From the NCBI GenBank assembly GCA_964593795.1, contig CAZQJC010000176.1, forward strand, positions 1 to 64,000: a stretch of 64,000 nt of DNA. Reading direction: 5' to 3'. Below are positions 53,814 through 62,468 of the stretch, piece after piece. The notes under the pieces were generated by a model. The model searched no databases, was not told the origin of the DNA, and saw only the letters and a program-made list of their open reading frames with translations. Each line of letters starts with the position of its first letter. The first letter of the stretch is position 1. Both the position numbers and the translations under genes were made by a program. Source of the stretch: JAHFDS01 sp964593795 (GTDB lineage Bacteria > Myxococcota_A > Polyangia > JAHFDS01).

Positions 53814-54356
53814 GTGGGGCACAACCCCCTCAGACTGCAATATGCTCTCCAGGTGGCCCCCGACCGCAGCAAGAACTCACATGCGTTCGAAAACATGATC
53901 GAGCATCTTTTCTTGAGCCAGCTGCTTCAGGAGCTTTGGTTCGGTCGAGGAGAGGTCGTGGAAGTCGCCAAGGCCGACATCGATGCCTGGGGTTACGATC
54001 TCATTCTTTCGGTTCAGGACAGGATCCGGTATGTCCAACTAAAGACGCGCGTCCCAGTGGTCGTGAGCCAGCGACTCCTCAGGAAGCCAGGAGCGTGGGT
54101 CGTCGCTGCCATTCCATCGAATGGCGCCACAGGCTTCCAAGTATCCTACAGACTGTGGCAGGCAGCTAACGGGGATATGGGCGCCGACCTCCGGCCAGCC
54201 AGGAGGACTGGCTATCGTCGTGGCGAGACTCGTCGAGACGAGCGACCAGGACACGCAAGAGTGCCGCGCTCGAAGTTCACTTCTCCCATGAGCATCTCAG
54301 GCGTCGCAAGTTGCCTCTTCCCGCCACACCGACGACCGTGTTTGCCAGCAGGGTAG
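53814..54356 (+). CDS. Small PD-(D/E)XK nuclease-fold protein
   Basis: 180 aa from GTG 53814 (an alternative GTG at 53853). HAFENMIEHLFLSQLLQELW gives the first helix with Glu29-30 region, IDAWGYDLILS (Asp57, Asp62) and VQLKTRVP (Gln75-Leu-Lys77) supply D...QxK, a variant of the D...ExK triad. After ~110 the sequence is Arg-rich and may be in a shifted frame, so the C-terminus is uncertain. Its stop is five bases before the next nuclease gene. The pair could be two parts of one restriction-like enzyme. Confidence 0.6.
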   Translation: MGHNPLRLQYALQVAPDRSKNSHAFENMIEHLFLSQLLQELWFGRGEVVEVAKADIDAWGYDLILSVQDRIRYVQLKTRVPVVVSQRLLRKPGAWVVAAIPSNGATGFQVSYRLWQAANGDMGADLRPARRTGYRRGETRRDERPGHARVPRSKFTSPMSISGVASCLFPPHRRPCLPAG

Positions 54357-54361
54357 TGCGC

Positions 54362-55897
54362 ATGGCATCTCTAACAAAGCGAATGCGAAGGGCGCGAGAG
54401 CTGGGCAGGGAGCTCGTACAATTGGCTGACGCCACGCTCGTGGATCTGCGCGGCGAGAGTCTCCGACGGCTCTCCTGGCCTGTTTCATCCGACGACGAAT
54501 TCAACGGCGCGCTCTCGGCGCTCCGATCGGATGCGGAACTGGCTTGCAGCGTGCTACAGCCTGAGCGTGCGATACCGGCGCTCGTCGACGCAATCACCAC
54601 CTCGTACGCAGAGCCAACAGAGCCACGGAGGAGGAAACTTGGAGCGATCTTGAAGGTGTGCCTTGGTCTCACTTGGCCAAACGTGCACCGGACCAGCGCT
54701 CGGGTCTGTACGACGACGAGCATGATGACCGCTGTCGGTGCGTGTGGTGCGTGGGCTGAGCTGTTCACGCTCTCGCACCTACGCTCGTTTTCTCAGCGAG
54801 GCGAGGTATGGCTCAAGAACGATCAGCTCGTTTCTTCAGAGGAACTCGAGCGAGCGAAACGACAGATGCACCGAACCCAGCGGGCAACACCGACATGGCT
54901 TCGCTCTCCGAAGGCGGTTGCTCTGCAGTTCATGAGCGACGTCGGGGGGGCGGTCGACGGACTGAGGGCTATAGCGCGTGGTGAAGCGCCGGCGGACATT
55001 GCCTCTCTACGAGACACTCTCCTTATCCATGTTCCGCCTGGCGTTGGTGATCCGCTATGGGCTTATCTATGGACGGCTCTACACATCGCCGTGCGGGCCG
55101 TGGCCATCTGCTCTCAGGTTCACGGAACGCCGGACGGCGTCGTTCTGTTGGCGCAGCCCATTGCGCTGCCTCGACTGGACGGACTGCTCGCGGCGCATGC
55201 AAGGGTCGACAGATTGTTCTTTTGGGAGAAGGCCTGGTCCTCGCGCCTTGATGGTGCCGCACTTGTGAATGCACTAGCTGAGCGTCCGCTGGTGCGCTGC
55301 GACAACTCGGCAGACTTCTACGCCACCTCACCCCTGCTCATGGCTGACTCCTTCGCGACGGCAATCGAGACTGCTTTTTTTGCCTATCCGGGGCGTGAGG
55401 CGCTGCATCTTCCGGACCCCGCGTTTCAAGCGGCGTTCGCAGAACCGTTCGAGGACTCTGTCATTCAGATCTGCCGAGCGGCCGGATGGGACGCTGGCCG
55501 TGTTAGCGCGGGTGGGGTATGGAGTGCGGGGCGGAGCGGGACACCCACTGCACCGTCAGTACTGGGCCGGAAGTGCCCGGGAGAAATCGACTGCCTAGCA
55601 GTGTCACATGACCGGCGACGCGCATGGGTACTAGAGTGCAAGGTCCTGAAGCTTCCTTTCACCTTCTCGACGGCGCGCAACGTATCCGGCAAGCTTGGAG
55701 GGGACGACAGCGAGTCGTTTCACTCTCGATTGGCGGCGAAGGTGGCCTGGGTCGAATCGATCTGGCCGGACACTCGAGTCGCGGGTGCGATCGTCGTGGA
55801 TCGGATATTTCCCAATCCACCAGCGAGACACCCGGTCGTCCTCGACGCAGAACTCTCGGCGCTCCTCAACCAAGTTTGGACTCCACCGAACGGCTAA
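54362..55897 (+). CDS. Large protein with C-terminal PD-(D/E)XK domain
   Basis: 511 aa from ATG 54362. The first ~380 residues are unassigned, with a helical start (RRARELGRELVQLADATLVD). The C-terminal ~110 residues end with CPGEIDCLAVSHD (~405-417) and AWVLECKVL (~421-429), i.e. D...ExK (E-C-K) of a NERD/restriction-like nuclease fold. GIVVDRIFP-like strand AGAIVVDRIFPNPP follows. The N-terminus may recognise a phage component. It is tightly spaced with the small nuclease gene. Function inferred from fold only. Confidence 0.65.
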   Translation: MASLTKRMRRARELGRELVQLADATLVDLRGESLRRLSWPVSSDDEFNGALSALRSDAELACSVLQPERAIPALVDAITTSYAEPTEPRRRKLGAILKVCLGLTWPNVHRTSARVCTTTSMMTAVGACGAWAELFTLSHLRSFSQRGEVWLKNDQLVSSEELERAKRQMHRTQRATPTWLRSPKAVALQFMSDVGGAVDGLRAIARGEAPADIASLRDTLLIHVPPGVGDPLWAYLWTALHIAVRAVAICSQVHGTPDGVVLLAQPIALPRLDGLLAAHARVDRLFFWEKAWSSRLDGAALVNALAERPLVRCDNSADFYATSPLLMADSFATAIETAFFAYPGREALHLPDPAFQAAFAEPFEDSVIQICRAAGWDAGRVSAGGVWSAGRSGTPTAPSVLGRKCPGEIDCLAVSHDRRRAWVLECKVLKLPFTFSTARNVSGKLGGDDSESFHSRLAAKVAWVESIWPDTRVAGAIVVDRIFPNPPARHPVVLDAELSALLNQVWTPPNG

Positions 55898-56225
55898 CTA
55901 ACTTGGCGTCCGAGATGACCAATCTTCGTCGCGGATTCGCAGGTCCTTGTCAGCATCCGCGACCTATGCGCTGGTGCACTGGGCCCAGGAGAAAGTGCCA
56001 GCACTGCTGGCACAAAGGACGGGGAGCATCACCGCCGGGCGCCGGATCCGCACTTGGTGGTTCACGTCCTGAGCGACGACTTGCCGGCTGAGCCTACGAA
56101 GGCTTCCTACCAAGCATGCCCGGAAGCGAAGCTCCCTTTACCTAGGAGCGGGCAGCTCGGCGGCCAGCAGTCTGCCGAGGGTGAGTATGGAAGGCATGCG
56201 CGCCTCCCCAGCGGTGGCCCGCCCC
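55898..56225. other. Intergenic region with a 19-bp palindrome and a doubtful small frame
   Basis: GTGCCAGCA-C-TGCTGGCAC (55995-56013) is a perfect odd-centred palindrome, suitable as an operator or recombination site. The same bases also lie in a 58-codon frame from ATG 55915 encoding CQHPRPMRWCTGPRRKCQHC, which looks like a short zinc knuckle but has no clear ribosome site. Neither reading is settled. Confidence 0.3.
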
Positions 56226-56525
56226 TCAGGCATCCAGCTCGTCCGAGCTCTGGGGCACATCGGGCAGCGGGATCGGGGACATGGCGCGCAGTTCCTCGAG
56301 CGAGACTAGCTCGAGGAACTCTTCGAAGCCGGGGTACTGGAACACAGCCGGATCGATAGGCGCGCCATCAAAGACGTGCTTCAATAACCACCCACGGTTC
56401 TCCAGAGCACTCAGCACGCCTGCGTAGGCCTCACGGCGCGACGGCGCCTCCACGACGCCGGTCCATGCGGCAGCGGCTTCATGGCCCGGATGGAAGAAGG
56501 GTGCGATCACTAGGAACTTAGGCAT
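56226..56525 (-). CDS. Small protein A (FLVxxPF family look)
   Basis: 99 aa from ATG 56525 after GGAGG. MPKFLVIAPFFHPG and VVEAPSRREAYAGVLSALEN give a beta-alpha fold; a Glu-rich helix (GFEEFLELVSLEELRAM) and a Pro tail follow. The start lines up with MMEFLVLVPYLDH of the protein at 62469 on the other side of the integrase/polymerase block. Such small proteins may be cargo or control genes of the element. Function unknown. Confidence 0.55.
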   Translation of the reverse strand: MPKFLVIAPFFHPGHEAAAAWTGVVEAPSRREAYAGVLSALENRGWLLKHVFDGAPIDPAVFQYPGFEEFLELVSLEELRAMSPIPLPDVPQSSDELDA

Positions 56526-56864
56526 CAGTACCTCCGCATGAGCTGTGGGGCAGCCCCGTGCTGCCCGGCTCACACCACGATGAAGCAGGCATCGACCGAT
56601 CAGCCGGGGGGAGTCGGAGGTCGCGACTCGACGATCTCCCCCCAGGCGTCCCGGCCCACCCGAGCTACAGTCGTGCTCGCCTGTCGTCGACAGTCTGACT
56701 CCCCTGCGTCGAAGGCAGACACGTTACCGAGGCGCGGGCAGCTCTCTCACCAGGAGCCGCGGCGCCTCCTCCAGCATCCAGGCCATCTCGCGCGGAGGGA
56801 ACATGCAGAGGTTGCGATATTCATCCACTCGGGTCCGCCATAACACGCTGTAATTACACCAGAT
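56526..56864. other. Intergenic region beside the integrase, possible attachment region
   Basis: No gene is supported. TGTAATTACA (56849-56858) is a perfect 10-bp palindrome in a small AT-rich patch 7 bases beyond the integrase stop, a place where an att site or terminator might lie. No tRNA is recognised here. The rest has nothing distinct. Confidence 0.3.
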
Positions 56865-58055
56865 TCAGCCAGCCTCTCCGCTCGTTGCCGTCAGGTTGCC
56901 GCCAGCGCACCGGACACGCGCACCGAGCATCGCCAGGACCTTCCGGTCCGGATCGGTCTCGCGACCGCCAGCCGCCAGGATGACCTCTGGAATGGGTCGC
57001 TGGTGGTTCTTCGCGAAGCTCACGTAGCGCATCGTCTCGGTCATCGTCTTGTGGCCCATCCAGCTCTGGAGGGTCCACGGATTCACTCCGAACTGCGCGG
57101 CGTGGGTGGCGAACGTGTGGCGCAACCGGTGCCACCCACTTCCTGGCAGGCCGGCCCACCGGCAGAGGTCGTAGATCTTGTTCTTCGACTGGTCGTCGGT
57201 GGTCTGACTTCCATCGTCGTTCCGGATCACCCAGCCTGTTCGTAGCTCGCTCAGGTCACGCAGCGCCTGCCACAGCGTGTCCGTCATCGGGACCGTCCTG
57301 CGTGTCCGCCCCTTGGGCGTCGTCTCCTCGCCCTTCCTGATCTGTCGCTGCACCGTCACGGTCCTCGACCGCATGTCCACGTCGCGCTTCCAGTCCAGCG
57401 CCTTGACCTCGCCGATCCTGAGCCCGAGCTCCCCGGCCAGGCACAGGGCCGCGTACCACCGCGGCGCCTCGTGCGCGCGAACCCAGGTGAGGAGCTGGAC
57501 GTACTGCTCCAGGTCCCACGGATCGACCTCGGGAGGCTCCACCTTGAGCATCCCGATCCTCGGCGCGCGACTGAGGACTCCCACCGACTCCGCGTAGCGG
57601 AGCGGCTTGCTGAGAACGGCGAGGATGTTGTTGGTCCGCTTCTCGCCGGTGTTGGCCGTGACCAGGCTCGCGCGAAACCGTGCGACCTCGGCGTCGTCGA
57701 TCTGATCGAGTCGCAGGGATCCAAAGCGAGGTCCCAGGTGAACGGCGTAGATGCACTTCTTCTCCTCGACCGTGCTCGGCTTGTTCTTGCGAGCGACCAC
57801 CCACTCGGTCCAGAAACGCCCGTTGAACCACTCCTCGAACGACGGCACCTCCTTTCGCTTGCCGAACGCGCCGGACAGGAGCTCGCCACGGATCTGGCGC
57901 TCGTATTCCTCTGCGCCTCGCCGGGTCTGCACCGGGGAGACCTTGCGCACCCGCGTCCGCTCTCCGTTCGGATGTTCGAAGTCCACATCAACCATCCAGA
58001 ACTCACGAACCACACCCGTCGCAGGATCGCGACGGCGTTCACGTCTCACGCTCAT
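56865..58055 (-). CDS. int: Tyrosine site-specific recombinase (integrase)
   Basis: 396 aa from ATG 58055, in ATGA overlap with the excisionase. The N-terminal arm-binding/SAM-like part (~1-170) is followed by the catalytic domain: GLRIGE with Arg213, WHRLRHTFATH with His309 and Arg312, WMGHKTMTETMRYV with His near 333 and the nucleophile Tyr344. All key residues are present. It should integrate and excise the surrounding mobile element; the target site is not visible as a tRNA. It is the last gene of a minus-strand run with the excisionase, winged-helix and polymerase genes. Confidence 0.93.
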   Translation of the reverse strand: MSVRRERRRDPATGVVREFWMVDVDFEHPNGERTRVRKVSPVQTRRGAEEYERQIRGELLSGAFGKRKEVPSFEEWFNGRFWTEWVVARKNKPSTVEEKKCIYAVHLGPRFGSLRLDQIDDAEVARFRASLVTANTGEKRTNNILAVLSKPLRYAESVGVLSRAPRIGMLKVEPPEVDPWDLEQYVQLLTWVRAHEAPRWYAALCLAGELGLRIGEVKALDWKRDVDMRSRTVTVQRQIRKGEETTPKGRTRRTVPMTDTLWQALRDLSELRTGWVIRNDDGSQTTDDQSKNKIYDLCRWAGLPGSGWHRLRHTFATHAAQFGVNPWTLQSWMGHKTMTETMRYVSFAKNHQRPIPEVILAAGGRETDPDRKVLAMLGARVRCAGGNLTATSGEAG

Positions 58056-58333
58056 CCAGACCTCCTCGAGCGCGGGACGCGACCTTGACCTTCCGCCAGC
58101 CAGGCTATCACGGTGGCGCGATGGATCCGGACGGCCCTGCCGATGCGACGGACGCCCGGGATGTTCTGGCGCCGGATCTCCGCGTACACGGTCTTCGGGT
58201 GAAGCCGCAGGTGTGCCGCGAGGTCATCGACGGTCCAGGTCTCGGCGTCGTTCGCGGGACGCGTCGGCGCGGCCGTCGCATCGACGTCGTCATCGGCGCC
58301 AGCGCGGCGTCTCGGCGAATCAGGGGATGGCAT
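58052..58333 (-). CDS. xis: Excisionase/MerR-type HTH protein
   Basis: 93 aa from ATG 58333; it overlaps the end of the winged-helix gene and the start of int. A Pro/Asp-rich start leads to TWTVDDLAAHLRLHPKTVYA and IRRQNIPGVRRIGRAVRIHR, the HTH_17/MerR-like winged helix of phage excisionases. It would bind near the att site and direct excision. The position directly upstream of int is typical. Confidence 0.8.
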   Translation of the reverse strand: MPSPDSPRRRAGADDDVDATAAPTRPANDAETWTVDDLAAHLRLHPKTVYAEIRRQNIPGVRRIGRAVRIHRATVIAWLAEGQGRVPRSRRSG

Positions 58334-58712
58334 CGTGATTCTCCTGCCCAGGCTGCCTCTCCACGATCGAGACCACAGGGCTCGACCCGGCCTTGCGGGC
58401 GACGCGCACCAGGCCTGCCCGCTCGAGCGCGAACAGCGCCCTCCGGAGCGCGTGGCGGTCCACACCGAACTGTGCGGACACCTGACGCGTCACGCGGACC
58501 TCGGGTCTCCCGTTCAACCCGCGCAGGTACGCGACCGCGAGCGCGACGTGGACGGCACGACCAGGCAGCCGAGCCGCGCTGGCGATCCAGATCAGGTCGA
58601 TGGGCCCCTTGATGAAGCGATGCTGGTGCGCTCGGCGCCGAGGGCCCGGACGAGGTGCCTCGTCTCGCGCTGTTGACCCTCCGCTCCCGAGCCGCAGGCG
58701 TTGCAGATCCAT
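58320..58712 (-). CDS. Winged-helix protein of the integrated element
   Basis: 130 aa from ATG 58712 after GAAGGTGG. RFIKGPIDLIWIASAARLPG and VHVALAVAYLRGL, then VSAQFGVDRHALRRALFALE with GLVRVARKAG, form a winged-helix domain like plasmid/phage replication or MarR-type proteins. It sits between the polymerase gene (nine bases upstream) and the excisionase. A role in element replication or control is likely. Confidence 0.6.
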   Translation of the reverse strand: MDLQRLRLGSGGSTARDEAPRPGPRRRAHQHRFIKGPIDLIWIASAARLPGRAVHVALAVAYLRGLNGRPEVRVTRQVSAQFGVDRHALRRALFALERAGLVRVARKAGSSPVVSIVERQPGQENHDAIP

Positions 58713-58721
58713 GTGCCACCT

Positions 58722-60554
58722 TCAGGCTGCAGGAGAGGCAGAGGAGATCGCACGGGGGGGCACCGGCGCAGCATCCCCGCTGCACCGATGCACTGCCTCG
58801 GCAGCCCCGGGATCGATCTCTCCGATGATTCGCCAGACTGCGTTCCACATCCGGCTGCCTCGCTTGTCGAAGTAGCGATCGGGGGAGCGAACCTCCTTGA
58901 CCTCCGTGCGCAGGGGGAAGCCGGCGAGCACGATCTGGCTCGCTTCTGCCATGCGATGCCTCGTCTGGATGATCGTGTCGTCGAGAACCTCCAGAGGGGC
59001 CTCGATCAGGAGGGCGTCGTGGACGGGCGCGCAGACGTGGATGCCGTCCTCCACGAGGAAGCAGCAGGCCAGTCGGAGCATCTCGGCCCCGTTGGCCTGC
59101 ATCGGGAAGTTCCGGAGACTGCGCGGATTCGGGTCCGGCCCGGTGTGAACCCGCCAGTCGAACACAGTGTGCAGGGAGCCGAGCAGCAGCGCCCGATCGA
59201 CTGCGGAATCCGACCATCTCCAGAACACCGGATAGGTGCGGTGGTGAAGCTCGAGGAGCTCGCGTGCACGTGCGACCGTCGAGCCGAGGCGGACCGCCAG
59301 CGAGGCTGCGGCCATGCCGTACTGCACTCCCAGCGCCGTCGCCTTGAACTGCTCGCGTGTCAGCGCGTGGGACTCCTTGGTCGCCCTCGGAGGCACGGCT
59401 CCCGCCTGCAGAGCAAACGCGAGGTAGGCATCGCCGGTCTCGTAGGCGCGGCGCATGGTGGGGTCGCCCGACAGGGCGGCGGCGATGCCGAACTCCTGCT
59501 GCTCGTAGTCGACGTACGCCAGGCCGAACCCCTGGCGAGGCTTGATCAAGGATCGCAGCCAGGCCGAGGCACCGAAGATGAACCGGGAGTTCGAGGGCTG
59601 GTTGCGCCCGGTCAGCGAACGAAACGCGGACAGGCCGGTGCGGTTCCGACTATCGGCACCGACGGCCAGGTCCGCGAGCCGCATCTGCGACAGGGACTGC
59701 CGGACCTGACGAACGGGCTCGATCTCGGGGTGGACCCTGGCGAGGTCCTTGAACGTGTCGTCGTCGAGGGCCAGCGCGCCCGATGGCAGCCTCGGCCAGG
59801 AGATGCCGCGGTTGTCGAGCCACCGCGAATAGCGCGCCGCGCTGAAACTGCCAGCCTCGTAGATGTCACCGCATGGATCGACCTCGGCGATCAGGCCCGA
59901 CTGGATCGCCGGCCAGTGTGCTCTGAGTGCTGCCAGAGCGGCTGCATCGATGGGCACGCCGGCGTGCTCCATGTGGGCCACGGCCTTCATGAACCGGCCG
60001 CGGAGCAGCGCATACGCCAGCGTCTCCGCCCGGAGGAGGTGTGGCGCGAGCTGCTCGAGCGCGTCGACATCCGTCTCGCAGTACGCTAGCAGGTCCGCGC
60101 GCTCCACCTCCGAGTACGGGCCGCCGCGCATTGCGAGCGCGCGCATGCGCTCCTTGTCGGTCGAGCTGGTGCCCGGAAGGCCGTGGTACGCGAGCGCTCC
60201 GAGCAGGCCAGCGCCGCACGGCAGCGGCCTGCCGTTCGTCACGTGACGGAACTCGACGAACAGGTCGATCACGTTCTCCGGCAGGTCCCATCCCAGCGCC
60301 AGATGGCACCCCAGTTCGGCGGGCGCGTAGTAGGCGAGCAGAACGGACGACGCGTCGACCGGATACGGAGGCCGTCCTTGACGACGGAGGTCGTCGCCCC
60401 AGAGCCGCCGGGTTTCTCCGCTTCGAAGCTCTCGAGCCACTATGCAGATCGGCTCCGGCCGCTCGCCCGGCGGAGCCCGGAACTCGAAGTCCACCGCCCA
60501 GACCTGCCTGTACGGCAGCCACACGAGCACCGCCAGCGCGAGCGCCAGCGTCAC
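58722..60554 (-). CDS. Family A DNA polymerase of a mobile element
   Basis: 610 aa from GTG 60554, in GTGA overlap with the upstream gene. The 3'-5' exonuclease has AVDFEF (Asp22, Glu24) and YCETDVDAL (~160). The polymerase has motif A LAYVDYEQQEFG (~345), motif B TREQFKATALGVQYG (~402-416) and motif C VHDALLIE (~510). No 5' nuclease domain is present, so it is shorter than PolI and like phage or plasmid polymerases. It probably replicates the element. Overlaps and spacings tie it to int, xis and the winged-helix gene. Confidence 0.9.
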   Translation of the reverse strand: MTLALALAVLVWLPYRQVWAVDFEFRAPPGERPEPICIVARELRSGETRRLWGDDLRRQGRPPYPVDASSVLLAYYAPAELGCHLALGWDLPENVIDLFVEFRHVTNGRPLPCGAGLLGALAYHGLPGTSSTDKERMRALAMRGGPYSEVERADLLAYCETDVDALEQLAPHLLRAETLAYALLRGRFMKAVAHMEHAGVPIDAAALAALRAHWPAIQSGLIAEVDPCGDIYEAGSFSAARYSRWLDNRGISWPRLPSGALALDDDTFKDLARVHPEIEPVRQVRQSLSQMRLADLAVGADSRNRTGLSAFRSLTGRNQPSNSRFIFGASAWLRSLIKPRQGFGLAYVDYEQQEFGIAAALSGDPTMRRAYETGDAYLAFALQAGAVPPRATKESHALTREQFKATALGVQYGMAAASLAVRLGSTVARARELLELHHRTYPVFWRWSDSAVDRALLLGSLHTVFDWRVHTGPDPNPRSLRNFPMQANGAEMLRLACCFLVEDGIHVCAPVHDALLIEAPLEVLDDTIIQTRHRMAEASQIVLAGFPLRTEVKEVRSPDRYFDKRGSRMWNAVWRIIGEIDPGAAEAVHRCSGDAAPVPPRAISSASPAA

Positions 60555-61249
60555 AGCTCACCCCGAAGGCGGCGGAGGACCGGGTGGTCGTGGCTGTCGA
60601 TGACACGACCGGCGAAGGCCTTCTGCAGGATCTCCTCGAGCGGCAGATCGGGCCACTCTGGCTCTGGAAGCGCGGCCCTGCTCTCGAAGACCTCATAGGC
60701 GCCGAGCTGCATGTTCGCGACGAGGCGGATCCACCGATCGCGCGCCAGGTCGGCGGCGTCACGAGCCGACTCGTTCCAGTGGTTGGTGCGCCCGTCAGCG
60801 CCCGGTAGGCGAACAGGCCAGACGAACAGCACGCCTTGCCGCGTCATCGTGGGGACCAGGCAGACTGGCACCACCTCCGAACCGAGGGAGTCCATCAGGG
60901 CGCCGTCGACCACGTACCGCTCGTCCCCCTCGTCCTTGATGTGGAGCATGGCGATCTCGAAGCGATACGCAGGCGAGGGATGCGTGCGGACCCACTCGTG
61001 ACGACCAGGCTTGCGCAGCGGCACCGTAGTCAGAAGCTTCCTCGTCGGCACGTCCCTGGCGAAGTCCTGGCTCAGGCGTAGCCGCATCAGGTCGAGGTGG
61101 CCCTTTCGTTGTCTGCCGTCCGCGCCCTCCTCCGGGCCTCCCGGGGGCGCCTCGCCTCCACTCCCGGCCTCGCCGCCTTCCTGCTGATGCGTTCCTGCGG
61201 TCGTACGGTTCTCAGTCGCCTGTTCGTCGATCTTCTTGTCGTGGCTCAT
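60551..61249 (-). CDS. Protein of unknown function upstream of the polymerase
   Basis: 232 aa from ATG 61249 after GGGGAGG. The N-terminal ~50 residues are disordered (GTHQQEGGEAGSGGEAPPGG). The rest is an alpha/beta domain (LRKPGRHEWVRTHPSPAYRF, YVVDGALMDSLGSEVVPVCL, GVLFVWPVRLPGADG) of no known type; it may bind DNA or nucleotides in replication. Its TGA overlaps the polymerase GTG, so they are translated together. Confidence 0.6.
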   Translation of the reverse strand: MSHDKKIDEQATENRTTAGTHQQEGGEAGSGGEAPPGGPEEGADGRQRKGHLDLMRLRLSQDFARDVPTRKLLTTVPLRKPGRHEWVRTHPSPAYRFEIAMLHIKDEGDERYVVDGALMDSLGSEVVPVCLVPTMTRQGVLFVWPVRLPGADGRTNHWNESARDAADLARDRWIRLVANMQLGAYEVFESRAALPEPEWPDLPLEEILQKAFAGRVIDSHDHPVLRRLRGEL

Positions 61250-61332
61250 GGTTTCCTCCCCGCGCCGAAAGGTGGCGCGTCGAGACCATTTGGGAGCCGG
61301 GGATCGACGCCGGCCAATCCGGCGATCGCGAC

Positions 61333-61362
61333 GGATATTTCCCAATATTTCCAGCAATATCC
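61333..61362. repeat. AT-rich inverted repeat in the element's control region
   Basis: GGATATT (61333-61339) and AATATCC (61356-61362) flank a further AATATTT (61344-61350) in an AT-rich patch of otherwise GC-rich DNA. It lies in the 190-base gap upstream of the gene coupled to the polymerase. It could be an operator, an origin-like melting region or part of an att site. CGGATATTTCCCAAT (61332-61346) recurs exactly at 55802-55816. Confidence 0.35.
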
Positions 61363-61442
61363 GATTCGATCCGGCGCAGTTATCCGCGGTCAGCGGAAGG
61401 TGCCGGATGGGTAGTGACGCGGTGTACCGACGGCAGGTCGGA

Positions 61443-62285
61443 TCAACCGTCAGAAAGCCGGCGCGGACGCGGGCGCTTGTCTCGCATGAGGGCCGCCAGG
61501 GCTTCGATCCGAGACCGCGCGAACACGACCTGCCTTCCCTTCGTGGTGAAACGGATCTCGTGCGCATCAGCCGCATCGCGCAGCGTCTTCTCTCCGAACC
61601 TCATCCCGGTCATTCGCTCGATCTCCACACTCACCGCCTTCCAGCCCACGACCTCTGCTTGAGCAACAACCGTGGGCGCATCATGCACAGCGGGTGCACT
61701 ACCAGCTCGCGGTGATGCGGACGCCGCGGTAGTTGGTTCCCCCGCATACCTGGCGGCCGGACGCGGCAGTCGATCTTGGTCAATACGCAACGGATACCGT
61801 CGCAGAAGCGAGATCGAATCGAGCCCCGCGAGTGGCACGGTACTTGGCAGCTGCCGTGGGTTGGGCTCCGGTTCAGGTCGCACGAACCGAATACGGCGCT
61901 CCGCGAGGAACATACGGCCGCGCTCTACATTGCAGTCCTCGTCCAGCAGGGCGTCGCCGATCGTGACGTCCGCGAGCGCGTCCTCGTCGAGCGGCTCCGG
62001 CTGGGCGGGCCAGGGGTGTTCGAGCAGGAAGGGAGCGGTGGGGGCACGCCGAATCGAAGCGCGGCCCAGCCCTTCACAATGTCGGACTACGAATCCAAGT
62101 ACCCGCCACACCGTCTCCTCCCAGCCTCGCTCACGGAGTAGCTGCAAGGCGGTTTCGTACTCTCCGAGGTCGGGCTGGTAGACCAGGCCATGTTCACCGA
62201 ACCACCGCTGGACCTGTTCGAGCAGATAGCGGGCGGCTGGGTGCGTGGCGGGACCACTCCTCGGCGAAGGTGGCAGAGGGCTCAT
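61443..62285 (-). CDS. Element protein with C-terminal HTH-like region, unknown function
   Basis: 280 aa from ATG 62285 after GGGGAG. The N-terminal half is helical (ARYLLEQVQRWFGEHGLVYQ, then LQLLRERGWEETVWRVLGFV); the centre is acidic; the last ~70 residues (VGWKAVSVEIERMTGMRFGE, KTLRDAADAHEIRFTTKGRQ) suggest an HTH, as in DNA-replication or partition adaptors. It heads the minus-strand run of the element. I do not recognise the family. Confidence 0.55.
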   Translation of the reverse strand: MSPLPPSPRSGPATHPAARYLLEQVQRWFGEHGLVYQPDLGEYETALQLLRERGWEETVWRVLGFVVRHCEGLGRASIRRAPTAPFLLEHPWPAQPEPLDEDALADVTIGDALLDEDCNVERGRMFLAERRIRFVRPEPEPNPRQLPSTVPLAGLDSISLLRRYPLRIDQDRLPRPAARYAGEPTTAASASPRAGSAPAVHDAPTVVAQAEVVGWKAVSVEIERMTGMRFGEKTLRDAADAHEIRFTTKGRQVVFARSRIEALAALMRDKRPRPRRLSDG

Positions 62286-62468
62286 CGTCTCCCCGCGCGG
62301 CAGTGCCGCGACGAATGTCCCCGGCCTGGAGAAAGGGGCAGGTCGCCGGGGAGACGACTCTTCGGGCCGCGAACCCTAGCCCCACTACAGTGTCAGGCAG
62401 CACGGACGGGCAAACAAGTGGCGGTGACCTTGCGCTTGTGCTCCGCGGTGCGCATGGTGGCGGGCACG

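Noticed and set aside
58701..60089. 462-codon plus-strand frame
   Set aside because: It lies opposite the DNA polymerase gene, whose exonuclease and polymerase motifs are all present, so this frame is not coding.
55802..61346. Element ends marked by the exact 15-base repeat CGGATATTTCCCAAT (55802-55816 and 61332-61346)
   Set aside because: One or more 15-base matches are expected by chance in 64 kb, one copy lies inside the nuclease coding sequence, and neither is at an integrase end; kept only as a weak att hint.
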